From Bradyrhizobium icense (lineage in GTDB: Bacteria > Pseudomonadota > Alphaproteobacteria > Rhizobiales > Xanthobacteraceae), in assembly GCF_001693385.1 (NCBI RefSeq), contig NZ_CP016428.1:7926001-7990000 (forward strand): DNA of 64,000 nt. The letters run 5' to 3'. The translations under genes were made by a program, and so were the position numbers. Position 1 is the stretch's first letter. Each line of letters opens with the position of its first letter. Shown here in pieces: positions 56,901 to 64,000 of this stretch. Under the pieces are notes generated by a model. It did no database searches and had not been told where the DNA came from. It saw only the letters and a list, made by a program, of their open reading frames with translations.

Positions 56901-57271
56901 GCAAGCATGATACTGCGTCCAAGTATGGAGCCTCTGACCTCGATCCGCTAACTGCCTATGTAGCATTTGATTCAGCGGCGGCGCACACGCATGGGCATGA
57001 GCACTCCTTCCACTTTGAGGACAAGATCTCCGCGCTTCCAGATGTTTCAGACTTGGCCCACTATCCCACCTCGCTCGGTCACCACGAACACACCGCACCA
57101 ACCAGCGAGCCGCCGGCGGTTTCAGGGCCAGCACAGGCGATTGAAATCACTTCATCGAAGCACCATTCGTCCGGCAATTTGAAGTCTCACTGGTTTGACA
57201 ATTTCAATAACAATGCGGACCATGCGTGGAGCGGCGCTGGCATCCATGCGCCGCACGATCTGATCGTGTGA
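53999..57271 (+). CDS. Large VCBS-repeat / RTX calcium-binding surface or secreted protein with His-rich tail
   Basis: A 1090-residue protein, start GTG 53999 uncertain. There is a hydrophobic stretch at about residues 68-85, an N-terminal unassigned region to 220, a Pro/Thr linker (PPPPPTPPTPPT), three VCBS repeats (about 230-350, 351-463, 464-573), an RTX block of GGxGxD nonapeptides (about 600-685, such as GGAGNDTIN and GGSGSDTIN) and a serralysin-like beta region to 780. The last 180 residues contain about 25 histidines. Seven cysteines, unusual for type I secreted proteins, include three in the third VCBS repeat. Probably an adhesin or matrix protein. No type I secretion genes adjoin. 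Confidence 0.88.
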   Translation: MAGGVRTMLVGSHAETGDERRAASVPLPHVIGNVQSAAGPGTHRHATCVAAQAAVSDPPTRAHAGRFGMLWLTALTFSLVKEAKAADPNVTFLDDGNITYKDLEHGSFELVTKEVVPRSFLVDDPGQTIILRPQGSSVSITESTNSAARMAELQAAQQEALATYEKGLGSTGSSTPPPLERLPVQPINFIQIDDSSPAQDLPALPAVILASAPEMIIGQLPPPPPTPPTPPTLNAVAGPTEIDTSVFDVFTATSGTFLASSPNADATLTFGISGGTAGSTVIDGVTYDVSNAGPYGTLYVDSATGAYAFVPDNDAINALTEPTTTDFTITVSDGTLSANQTFTIAINGANDAAIISGNSSGTVIEASGLANTAPGTPSATGTLTSADVDNAPDTFTAVSTPTASSRGFGTFTMTTAGVWAYSIDQSNSTVQALNVGDTLTDTFTVTTIDGTAQVVTVTIKGANDAAVITGATAGSVTEDSGAKCDKPTATGTLTASDVDNAPGFAAVNCPTASDAGYGTFTMTADGVWTYELDDSNCAVQALDDGDTLTDTFTVTTIDGTEQVITITIHGASDADPNDFDYLATGKTVICDLPYVYGTPRGDSIAGGGHHGQIIYGGAGNDTINGTGKGDLIYAGSGDDTVKGNDGDDRIYGGSGSDTINANNGCDTIIGGYGADKLTGGNGEDRFVYLSVADSRAGRFDVITDFRSGSDRIDLTALGALAFLALTSTSTAVPAHTIAWLYDSATNQTILYVNPTDQTLDIGDSTLMEIHLEGLVTIQASDFVPEPTEAPVVIATEAISPELVAAAETDTAVTTLAADASLDGADGHGAQNNIESWTLRIAGNGDSFDFSHLDESPTQHTTNSNDDEAIAPTSGPSIEPQRVHVAASADHGPTLDQAEAIDTSVHSTNCDDWFPPSHTEWSFNAKSHFSVQWSSEDHGPRDDHTKEAWRTDDAHLWKGNGHGHHQSPGKHDTASKYGASDLDPLTAYVAFDSAAAHTHGHEHSFHFEDKISALPDVSDLAHYPTSLGHHEHTAPTSEPPAVSGPAQAIEITSSKHHSSGNLKSHWFDNFNNNADHAWSGAGIHAPHDLIV

Positions 57272-57321
57272 TGGACGGTGCGCTGTTTTCAACGCAGCCA
57301 TTCCACGCCGCACAAGGTCGC

Positions 57322-58314
57322 CTACTTCGCTTCGCTCGCCTTGATTCCTGAGCTTTCAACGAGCTTGGCCACCCGTGTCAGGTCGCTGGCGAACAGGCGC
57401 GCGTGCGCCTCGGGTGACAGTTCGTTTTCGGGAAACGGCAGGGTGCCGAGTTGCTTCAGCTTCTCCAGCAGGGGCGGGTCGGCCAGCGCTGCACGAAGCG
57501 CCGAATTCAGCGCGCCGATGGTTTCCTTGGGCGTGCCCTTCGCGACGTAGAGCCCATGCCACATCGAGTAGCTGACCTCGGGCATACCGAGCTCGGCGGT
57601 GGTCGGCACGTCCTTCAACTGTTCGAGCCGTTGCGGCGAGGTGATGGCGATGCCGTGAAGCGTTCCGGCCTGGATCTGCGGCAACGCGTTGGTGACCTGG
57701 TCCCACAAAAGATCGATCTGCCCCGCCAGCAGATCGGAGATCGCCGGCGCCGATCCGCGATAGGCCGCGACCGTCGGCTTGAAGCCGAGCACATTGCCCA
57801 TCATCACGGCGCACAAATGACTGTTGGTCCCGAGGCCGCCATGCGCGAAGTTCGCCTTGTCGCCCTGCGCCTTGATCCAGTTCACAAAATCCTTCGGCCC
57901 TGCGCCGGGGATCGACTTGCGGCCAATCAGAACCATCGGCGCATTGTTGACGAGGCCGACTGCTTCGAACGCCGTTTTCGTATCGTAGCGAAGGTTGGTG
58001 AACAGGCTGGGTGCCGCGAGCAGCGCGACGTGATTGATGAGGATCGTGGTGCCGTCAGGTGCCGATCGGGCCACGCGATCATTGGCCAGCGTGCTACCGC
58101 CTCCCACCACGTTCTCGATGATCACGGTCTGGCCAAGCGTGCGCGACATCCGCTCGCCGATCAGACGGGCGACGGTGTCGGTGCCGCCGCCGGCCGCAAA
58201 GGGCACCACCAGCGTCACCGTCTTGGCGGAGGATTGCGCGTGCGCCTGCGGCGAGAGCGCCGCAACCAGGAGGCCAACGCCTGCAATTGCGCATCTGAAG
58301 GGAAAATTGATCAA
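57322..58314 (-). CDS. Bug/TctC family solute-binding protein
   Basis: A 330-residue periplasmic receptor of the Bug family (VTLVVPFAAGGGTDTVARLIGERM near the mature start, then NVVGGGSTLANDRVA). I use TTG 58314 because GGGAGGA lies seven bases upstream and a clean signal peptide follows; ATG 58335 is an alternative. It is divergent from dgoK, so it may bind an acid of the same pathway, but no TctAB permease is nearby. Confidence 0.9.
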   Translation of the reverse strand: MINFPFRCAIAGVGLLVAALSPQAHAQSSAKTVTLVVPFAAGGGTDTVARLIGERMSRTLGQTVIIENVVGGGSTLANDRVARSAPDGTTILINHVALLAAPSLFTNLRYDTKTAFEAVGLVNNAPMVLIGRKSIPGAGPKDFVNWIKAQGDKANFAHGGLGTNSHLCAVMMGNVLGFKPTVAAYRGSAPAISDLLAGQIDLLWDQVTNALPQIQAGTLHGIAITSPQRLEQLKDVPTTAELGMPEVSYSMWHGLYVAKGTPKETIGALNSALRAALADPPLLEKLKQLGTLPFPENELSPEAHARLFASDLTRVAKLVESSGIKASEAK

Positions 58315-58532
58315 GACGGCGTCCTCCCAGGTCATTCTTTTGTTGTCATGCCGCGTTGTTGCGGACGTGTGCTCGTTGGCGAAGCCGCGTCGCAGCAAAC
58401 GGCGTGGCATCGCTGGCCTCAGGATCATGCTGATTGCGCTTCCGCAAATCAAATGGAAAGCGGACGTAGCTCGCCGGCGGATCGGCGTGGTACGATGTCC
58501 TCAGGACGCTGATACTATCGGGACGGATATAG

Positions 58533-59447
58533 ATGAGTGAGGCTGCATATGTTGCGGTCGATTGGGGCACGAGCAGTTTTCGGCTTTGGCTCGTCGACCG
58601 GACCGGCAGTGTGCTGGGGGAGCGGCGCAGCCACGAGGGCATGATGGTGGCAGGCAAGCATGGCTTCGCAGCCGTGCTGCAATCGCATCTTGAAGCCGTC
58701 GGCGCCGCGGATGGGCTGCCCGTTGTCGTCTGCGGCATGGCCGGTGCCCGCCAGGGGTGGGTCGAAGCCGGATACGTCGACACGCCGGCGCAACTCTCAT
58801 CCATCCTGAAGCAGGCCGTGGCAGTGCCGGGACAGGATCGTGATATCCGGATCCTGCCGGGAATCGCACAACGAGACCCCAAGGCGCCGGATGTCATGCG
58901 AGGCGAGGAAACACAATTGCTCGGCACCTTGGGCATGGATGCGGCCGACGACGTGCTCGTCTGTATGCCCGGCACCCATTCGAAATGGGTCAGGGCGAGT
59001 GGCGGGACCGTCGAGCGCTTCGCCACGTTCATGACGGGCGAGCTGTTCGACGTCGTCTCGCGCGAAACGATCCTGTCGCACGCGGTGGCCGGCGCCGATG
59101 CAGCCGAAGATGTCGACGCATTCAAGTCAGCGGTCGTTGCCGCCTTTGAGGCGCCAGCGTTCGCCGCCAATCGGCTATTCCAGGTGCGATCGGGTCAGCT
59201 CCTCTACGGCGGCAAGCCGTCCTCGGCCCGCGAAAGAATATCGGGAACGCTGATCGGACTTGAACTGGCCGCGGGGCTCACGGGCGAAGCACCCAAGGCT
59301 GGCATCACGCTGGTGGCGTCAGGGAGGCTCCAGATGCTCTACCAATTGGCGTTTGACACGGTTTCTGTTCCTGTCCGATCAATCGGTGCCGAGGATGCGG
59401 TCCGTCGTGGCCTTGCGATGGCCGCTCGCTCGATTTGGAACGTATGA
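58533..59447 (+). CDS. dgoK: 2-dehydro-3-deoxygalactonokinase
   Basis: A 304-residue kinase of the DgoK family, phosphorylating 2-dehydro-3-deoxy-D-galactonate in the DeLey-Doudoroff galactose/galactonate route. The nucleotide-binding start YVAVDWGTSSFRLWLVDR is the ASKHA-type phosphate-1 loop; GEETQLLG and PGTHSKWV are family marks. Its end overlaps the aldolase gene region (ATGA at 59444), so dgoK-dgoA are coupled as in other proteobacteria. The dehydratase and dehydrogenase genes of the pathway are not in the window. Confidence 0.93.
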   Translation: MSEAAYVAVDWGTSSFRLWLVDRTGSVLGERRSHEGMMVAGKHGFAAVLQSHLEAVGAADGLPVVVCGMAGARQGWVEAGYVDTPAQLSSILKQAVAVPGQDRDIRILPGIAQRDPKAPDVMRGEETQLLGTLGMDAADDVLVCMPGTHSKWVRASGGTVERFATFMTGELFDVVSRETILSHAVAGADAAEDVDAFKSAVVAAFEAPAFAANRLFQVRSGQLLYGGKPSSARERISGTLIGLELAAGLTGEAPKAGITLVASGRLQMLYQLAFDTVSVPVRSIGAEDAVRRGLAMAARSIWNV

Positions 59448-59458
59448 AGGATCAGACG

Positions 59459-60097
59459 ATGAGCGTTGTCCCATTTCCGCCGATGAAGCGTCCGCTGGTC
59501 GCGATCCTGCGCGGCGTGAGGCCCGAGGAGGCGGAGGATATCGTCAGCGTGCTGATCGACAGCGGCATGACGGCGATCGAGATTCCGCTCAACTCGCCGG
59601 ACCCGTTCCGCTCCATCGAGATCGCCGTCAGGAAGGCGCCCGCTGGAATCCTCGTTGGGGCCGGCACGGTCTTGACGTTGGAAGCTGTCGAGCGGCTTCA
59701 CGACATTGGCGGCCGGCTCCTGGTGACCCCCAATGTCGACGCCGAAATCATCGCCGGAGCCCGGGCGCGCGGCATGGTCACGATGCCCGGCGTCTTTAGC
59801 CCAACGGAAGCGCTGCTGGCCGCCAAGGCGGGCGCCTCGAGCCTCAAATTCTTTCCCGCGAGCGTGCTCGGCGCAGCCGGAATTACCGCGATCCGCGCCA
59901 TGCTTCCCGCAGACCTGATTATCGCCGCCGTCGGCGGCGTCTCCGATAAAAATTTCGCGGATTACACGAAGGCCGGCATTCTGGCGTTCGGCCTCGGCAG
60001 CAGCCTCTACAAGCCCGGCATGACGGCGGCGGAAGTGGCTGATCGCGCCAAGGCGACGATCGAGGCGTATGACGCGGCCATTCAGCGGGCGGGGTAG
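59459..60097 (+). CDS. dgoA: 2-dehydro-3-deoxy-6-phosphogalactonate aldolase
   Basis: A 212-residue class I aldolase of the KDPG/KDPGal family that splits the DgoK product into pyruvate and glyceraldehyde 3-phosphate. The catalytic lysine is in SLKFFPAS, the general-base glutamate region in EIPLNSPDP, and GAGTVLT is present. ATG 59459 has AAGGA seven bases upstream; ATG 59444, overlapping the dgoK stop, is also possible. It directly follows dgoK and precedes TRAP transporter genes on the same strand by about 280 bases. Confidence 0.93.
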   Translation: MSVVPFPPMKRPLVAILRGVRPEEAEDIVSVLIDSGMTAIEIPLNSPDPFRSIEIAVRKAPAGILVGAGTVLTLEAVERLHDIGGRLLVTPNVDAEIIAGARARGMVTMPGVFSPTEALLAAKAGASSLKFFPASVLGAAGITAIRAMLPADLIIAAVGGVSDKNFADYTKAGILAFGLGSSLYKPGMTAAEVADRAKATIEAYDAAIQRAG

Positions 60098-60380
60098 ATC
60101 AGCGAGAGTCGGACCCGCACGCCTTCGCTTGCTCTCCGTAGTGCCCAGAACCAGACATTCGGCCCCTGCGCGACGCCTAACCAGCAGGGACTTCTGTTCA
60201 TCTGTGTGTCGCCTTCGGATTGTGCATCGCAATCCTGACCGGATCGCCGCGGCCATTCATCCGCTGGCACCCGGACGGCCGCTAAGCTAACATGGGGATT
60301 ATTCGAGAGGAGCGGTGGGTCGCACTGGACGGTTTACTCTCACGGGAAGTCCAAGCCGGGCGCCGTCTGGGCATACAGCA

Positions 60381-60956
60381 ATGGCCAACATTTCTGCTCC
60401 ACAAAAGCCCATGCCACCCCGGAGCTATTTGGCCATCATCCGTAGCATCGACAAGTTCACGGAATTGACCGGGTATCTCTTCGTCCTCTCTATCATTCCC
60501 CTGATTTGCGCCAATGTGGTCGAGGTTTTTGCCCGCTACGTCCTGGCGAATCCGACGATCTGGGCCCTCGATGTGACCACGATGTCCTACGCAACCTTGT
60601 TCATGCTGGGCTCGGCATTGGCGCTCCTGAAGGGCGCTCACATCCGCACGGATGTACTGTGGGAAGCATTCTCGGATCGCACGAAAGGCATGATCGACAG
60701 CCTGGCGTTCCTGCTGTTCTTCCTGCCGACAATGGTCGTGCTGTTCTTCCTCTCGATAGACGATTTCCTGTACTCGCTCTCGATCGACGAACGCGGAAGC
60801 TCCGGCGCGTGGACGCCGGTCCTGTGGCCGCTGCGCGGGGTCATTCCGCTGACGGCCTTCATGCTGTTCTTGCAGGGTATCTCGGAGCTGATGAAGAGCC
60901 TCTGGGCTTGGCGAACCGGCGCATTCTTGGCCAGGCACGAGAAGATCGAGGTCTGA
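60381..60956 (+). CDS. dctQ: TRAP transporter small permease (DctQ)
   Basis: A 191-residue membrane protein with four helices and the DctQ marks (VFARYVLANPTIW, LLKGAHIRTDVLW). It is the small membrane subunit of a tripartite ATP-independent periplasmic transporter. ATG 60381 is used; GTG 60315, only two bases after GAGGAG, is an alternative that would add 22 residues. The large permease starts six bases after its stop. Confidence 0.88.
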   Translation: MANISAPQKPMPPRSYLAIIRSIDKFTELTGYLFVLSIIPLICANVVEVFARYVLANPTIWALDVTTMSYATLFMLGSALALLKGAHIRTDVLWEAFSDRTKGMIDSLAFLLFFLPTMVVLFFLSIDDFLYSLSIDERGSSGAWTPVLWPLRGVIPLTAFMLFLQGISELMKSLWAWRTGAFLARHEKIEV

Positions 60957-60962
60957 AGAACC

Positions 60963-62498
60963 ATGACCCCCTCCGAATCTCTCGGACTTGCCATGCTCGT
61001 CGGTATGGTCTTCGTCATTTTCATCGGCTTCCCGATTTCCTTCACCCTGCTGTTTCTCGCGCTTGTTTTTGGTGGCGTTGGCCTCGGATGGGAGCAGACG
61101 TTCAATCTCGGCTACCTGCAAATCTGGGGCACGATGAAAGACGAGATCTTTCCCGCCGTGCCGCTGTTCATCTTCATGGGTTACATGACCCAACAGGCCG
61201 GTCTCATGGAGCGGCTGTTCGTGGCTTTGCGCAGCGTTCTCGCGCCGGTGCGCGGATCGCTCTATTTGGCCGTGATTCTAACGGCGACTATTTTCGCGAT
61301 GGCGACCGGCATCGTGGGCGCTGCGGTGACCGTGCTCGGCATCATGGCCGGATCGATGATGATCAAAACCGGCTACGACGCGCGGCTGTCAGCGGGTGCA
61401 ATCGCCGCCGGCGGTACGCTCGGCATTCTGGTCCCTCCGAGCGTAATGCTGGTAGTCATGGGCCCGGTCATGGGCGTGCCCGTCAATCTTCTTTATTCGG
61501 CGGCGTTCGGCCCGGGCTTTCTGCTAGCTGGCTGTTATATTGCCTATGCGCTCGGCCGCAGCTTGATCAATCCGAAGCTCGGTCCAGCCATGACAATGGA
61601 GGAGCGCACAGCCACCTACGACGCGATGACCACGGAAAAGGTAGGCGCTCCTGTAGTCGGATTGGGCCTCGCGTGCCTGGTCGCATTGGCGTATTTGCTG
61701 CTCGATTTGTTGTTGAGCCAAGCGCGTGTGCCGCGTCCGGCGTTTGCGATCGGGCCGTTTAGCCTATCGGCCATCGCTTCGGTGTTAGCGATTCTGACGG
61801 CCTACCCCTACTTCCGGAACGCGTACTTCCGCGCCGTCATGCTTGGTATTGCGCCCCTCAGCGCGCTGATCGGATTTACCCTCGGGACCATCGTCGGTGG
61901 AGTAGCCACGCCGACCGAGGCAGCCTCGTGCGGGGCTTTCGGCGCCATCCTCCTTGCACTCTTTTACGGCCGGCTCAGCATGCAATCGATCACCAACGCG
62001 GCGATCGGCACGATGGTGACCTCGGCCATGGTGCTGTTTCTGGCGGTGGCCTCGACGGTGTTCGGCGCCGTCTTCACCAAGCTAGGGACGGCGAACTTGA
62101 TTACCAGCTATTTGCTCGCCCTTCCGCTGAGTGACTGGTGGAAGCTGGCGTTGATCATGGTGATCTTTTTCGTCCTCGGCTGGCCATTCGAATGGCCGGT
62201 GATCATCCTGGTCTTTCTTCCGATCGTTTTGCCGGTTGTCGAGAAACTTCAGTTCGGTTTGAACAAGCTCGACCTGCTGATCTGGTTTGGCGCACTGACC
62301 GCCGTCAATATGCAGACGTCGTACTTGAGCCCACCCGTTGCAATGTCGGCGTACTACCTGCGGAACGTCGTTCCACAATGGAGCTTGGGCGCGATTTACC
62401 GGGGCATGTCCGACTATATGGTTATTCAGGTCATAGTCCTGGCGCTGCTGCTGTTGTTCCCGCAAATCGCACTGTGGTTGCCGAGCCTTGTCAGGTAG
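60963..62498 (+). CDS. dctM: TRAP transporter large permease (DctM)
   Basis: A 511-residue polytopic permease of the DctM family, which uses a sodium gradient for uptake. Family marks include GYMTQQAGLMERLF, GTLGILVPPSVMLVVMG and GGVATPTEAASCGAFGA. At 511 residues it is about 80 longer than the usual 430; the extra is a hydrophobic insert around residues 210-290, as in the TRAP subfamily annotated for mannitol/chloroaromatic compounds and 2-oxo acids. It follows dctQ by six bases and ends just before a strong palindrome. Confidence 0.94.
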   Translation: MTPSESLGLAMLVGMVFVIFIGFPISFTLLFLALVFGGVGLGWEQTFNLGYLQIWGTMKDEIFPAVPLFIFMGYMTQQAGLMERLFVALRSVLAPVRGSLYLAVILTATIFAMATGIVGAAVTVLGIMAGSMMIKTGYDARLSAGAIAAGGTLGILVPPSVMLVVMGPVMGVPVNLLYSAAFGPGFLLAGCYIAYALGRSLINPKLGPAMTMEERTATYDAMTTEKVGAPVVGLGLACLVALAYLLLDLLLSQARVPRPAFAIGPFSLSAIASVLAILTAYPYFRNAYFRAVMLGIAPLSALIGFTLGTIVGGVATPTEAASCGAFGAILLALFYGRLSMQSITNAAIGTMVTSAMVLFLAVASTVFGAVFTKLGTANLITSYLLALPLSDWWKLALIMVIFFVLGWPFEWPVIILVFLPIVLPVVEKLQFGLNKLDLLIWFGALTAVNMQTSYLSPPVAMSAYYLRNVVPQWSLGAIYRGMSDYMVIQVIVLALLLLFPQIALWLPSLVR

Positions 62499-62518
62499 GC
62501 GCGATCGGCAGCCGATTT

Positions 62519-62555
62519 ATATCAAGAAGGGCGGCGCGGCCGCCCTTCTTGATAT
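62519..62555. terminator. Perfect 17-base-pair hairpin between convergent dctM and dctP
   Basis: Arms ATATCAAGAAGGGCGGC (62519-62535) and GCCGCCCTTCTTGATAT (62539-62555) are exact complements around a three-base loop. It lies 20 bases after the dctM stop and probably ends or protects transcripts from that side. There is no separate T-run. Confidence 0.7.
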
Positions 62556-62570
62556 GTCCCCCCTTCGCCA

Positions 62571-62644
62571 GAGCATGATCCCGGAAAGTGCGTACCGTTT
62601 CTCCCGCGGGACAAACGCGAAGCGTTTGCCCAGAGATCATGCTC
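62571..62644. repeat. Dispersed palindromic repeat (GAGCATGATC...GATCATGCTC)
   Basis: Outer arms GAGCATGATC and GATCATGCTC are exact complements; inside, ACAAACGCGAAGCGTTTG forms a second hairpin. It is a longer relative of 32715-32759. A further GGAGCGCGATGGCGATTCAA stretch to about 62700 is probably part of the same element. Confidence 0.75.
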
Positions 62645-62704
62645 GATCAAAAACCTGGAGCGCGATGGCGATTCAAATCTAATCCCATCGCGTTCAAGGC
62701 CGCC

Positions 62705-63814
62705 TTATTCTTTAACGGGCCAATAGTGGTCCGCCTGCAAAGCGTAGGGTGGGAACATGAAGCGCTTGGCGGGCACGACCTTGGCGGCGTAGGCCTTCTG
62801 AGATTCGTAGACTTTCTTGAAGAACGGGTTCTTCGCGGCCTCCGCCGTGGCAAACTCATCCCAGACCTTGAGGAAGGCCTGATTGACCTCGGGCGGTGTG
62901 GTCAGGAGCTTAACTCCGTGCTTCTCCTTAAACTCTGCGATCGCGTCCGCGTTTTGTCTCTGGAAGCTGGCCCACCAGCGCAGGAACGTCTCCGATGTGG
63001 CCGACTTGATGGCTTCCTTGTTCTGATCCGGCAAGCTGTCCCACACGTCCTTGTTGATCGCGATCTCAGCGACAGAGGCGCTCTCGTGCATGCCGGGCGT
63101 GTAGTGGTATTTCCAGACCGTATGCAGGCCGAGGCGCTGATCCTCAATTCCGCCGACCCACTCGGCACAATCGATCGTGCCGCGCTCTGCGGCGGGCAGG
63201 ATCTCACCACCCGGCATGTTGACGACCGCCATACCCATTTTGGCGTAGAGCTGGGAGACGATGCCGGTCTGGCGGCACTTCATTCCCTTGAAGTCCGGCA
63301 GGTCCTTGATCGGACGCTTGAACCAGCCGAGCGCCTGCGGGCTCGGCGGAATGCTCGGAAATGCCACCAGATTGAGCTTGAGCTCCTTCTGATAGAACTC
63401 GTTCCACAGATCGAGGCCGCCGCCCTCGTAAACCCATCCAATGAAGTCGACGGCATCCATGCCGAAAATGCCCGCCGGTGTATTGGCGAACAGCGTGGCG
63501 GTGACGCTCTTGCCATACCACCAGTAGGAGATGCCATAGGCACCGTCGATCACCTTCTTGTGCGTGGCATCCAGGATTTCGAACGGCGGAACGACCGCGC
63601 CGCCCGGCAGCGCCTCGATCTTGAGATTGCCGCCGGTCAGCTTGTCCACGCGGTCGGCAAAAAACTTGAGAGCATCGTGCGTGGTGGATGACGGCGGAAC
63701 CGCCGATTGTATCTTGAGGACCCGAGGCTGTTGAGCGAGCGCTGTGCCCGCGAACGCCAACGTGGCGGAGATTGCTGCGAATAGAGCGACTTTCCTAAGC
63801 GAACTCATTTTCAT
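62705..63814 (-). CDS. dctP: TRAP transporter substrate-binding protein (DctP, TakP-like)
   Basis: A 369-residue periplasmic receptor with a Sec signal peptide ending GTALAQ. ATG 63814 has GGGAGGG nine bases upstream. The segments MKCRQTGIVSQLY, GGEILPAAERGTIDCAEWVGG and GGLDLWNEFY match the TakP-like group, which holds 2-oxo acids through an Arg and a metal-bound carboxylate; this fits the long DctM. It lies on the opposite strand, convergent with dctQM, which is unusual for a TRAP set. Substrate is probably a carboxylic acid, perhaps a sugar acid for dgoKA. Confidence 0.92.
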   Translation of the reverse strand: MKMSSLRKVALFAAISATLAFAGTALAQQPRVLKIQSAVPPSSTTHDALKFFADRVDKLTGGNLKIEALPGGAVVPPFEILDATHKKVIDGAYGISYWWYGKSVTATLFANTPAGIFGMDAVDFIGWVYEGGGLDLWNEFYQKELKLNLVAFPSIPPSPQALGWFKRPIKDLPDFKGMKCRQTGIVSQLYAKMGMAVVNMPGGEILPAAERGTIDCAEWVGGIEDQRLGLHTVWKYHYTPGMHESASVAEIAINKDVWDSLPDQNKEAIKSATSETFLRWWASFQRQNADAIAEFKEKHGVKLLTTPPEVNQAFLKVWDEFATAEAAKNPFFKKVYESQKAYAAKVVPAKRFMFPPYALQADHYWPVKE

Positions 63815-64000
63815 CGGACGTTTCCCTCCCTTTTGCTTTTTCTCCCTTTGGCAGAGTGCGGGGGCGAGCCCGGAGGCTGGCCAGCACACGAATAGCCTAC
63901 AGCGGTAAGGTGCTGTCAGCCAGTGCGGCCCTCTGGAGTCGTTGGCCGCAGGCCGTTAAGGCAGCCGTCCGGCCACCCTGGTTCGTGATGAGGCTAGACA

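Noticed and set aside
63815..64000. Possible gene start at the right end of the window
   Set aside because: No open frame with a ribosome-binding site is visible; it is probably the promoter side of dctP.

Overview
The window looks like chromosomal DNA of a soil or root-associated alphaproteobacterium close to Bradyrhizobium (Nitrobacteraceae). The evidence is high GC throughout, many solute-binding proteins and acyl-CoA enzymes, an ACC deaminase gene beside its Lrp-type regulator, and several families of short palindromic intergenic repeats of the kind common in that group. I see no rRNA, tRNA, CRISPR array, insertion sequence or prophage. The genus is an inference from gene content.

Layout. 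1-7.9 kb: the end of an FtsX-type permease gene, a Tat-exported AttH/CrtC-like lipocalin, a MAPEG protein, a lone branched-chain-type solute-binding protein, and an RND efflux pair (adaptor and pump). 8.4-17 kb: an iron-ADH-like dehydrogenase with an acyl-CoA ligase, then a complete five-gene Dpp/Opp-type peptide ABC transporter. 17.1-31.9 kb: a large acyl-CoA block. It has a minus-strand operon (AraC regulator, BKACE enzyme, acyl-CoA ligase, biotin-dependent carboxylase beta and alpha), a GST, a Tat-exported solute-binding protein, three acyl-CoA dehydrogenases and a divergent acyl-CoA ligase. 31.9-36 kb: an XRE-type regulator and a VIT-vWA surface protein with its own class GN sortase. 36-44.3 kb: an NDP-forming acyl-CoA synthetase, a trypsin-like protease, a HAD hydrolase, and a MoxR ATPase / CoxE-like vWA / RecQ run. 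44.3-46 kb: acdS and acdR, divergent, with a candidate operator between them. 46-52 kb: small hypothetical genes, a Deg/trypsin-like protease with an unassigned N-terminal region, a GT87-like membrane protein and a Bug/TctC protein. 52-57.3 kb: TPR and FecR proteins divergent from a 1090-residue VCBS/RTX protein with a histidine-rich tail. 57.3-64 kb: a second Bug protein, dgoK-dgoA, and a TRAP transporter whose binding protein is on the opposite strand.

How the genes may work together. The acyl-CoA block reads as catabolism of one or more organic acids (ligation to CoA, dehydrogenation, carboxylation, beta-keto-acid cleavage), but no enoyl-CoA hydratase or thiolase is present, so no complete pathway can be drawn. 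The dgoKA/TRAP block suggests uptake and breakdown of a sugar acid through the DeLey-Doudoroff route. AcdS would degrade the plant ethylene precursor ACC. The sortase pair and the VCBS/FecR/TPR group look like cell-surface systems.

The most interesting items are the sortase with its single substrate, the cysteine- and histidine-rich VCBS/RTX protein, the BKACE-carboxylase operon of unknown substrate, a textbook intrinsic terminator lying inside the 3' end of the GT87-like gene, and a dispersed repeat that supplies the stop codon of the TPR gene. None of these is proved novel from sequence alone.
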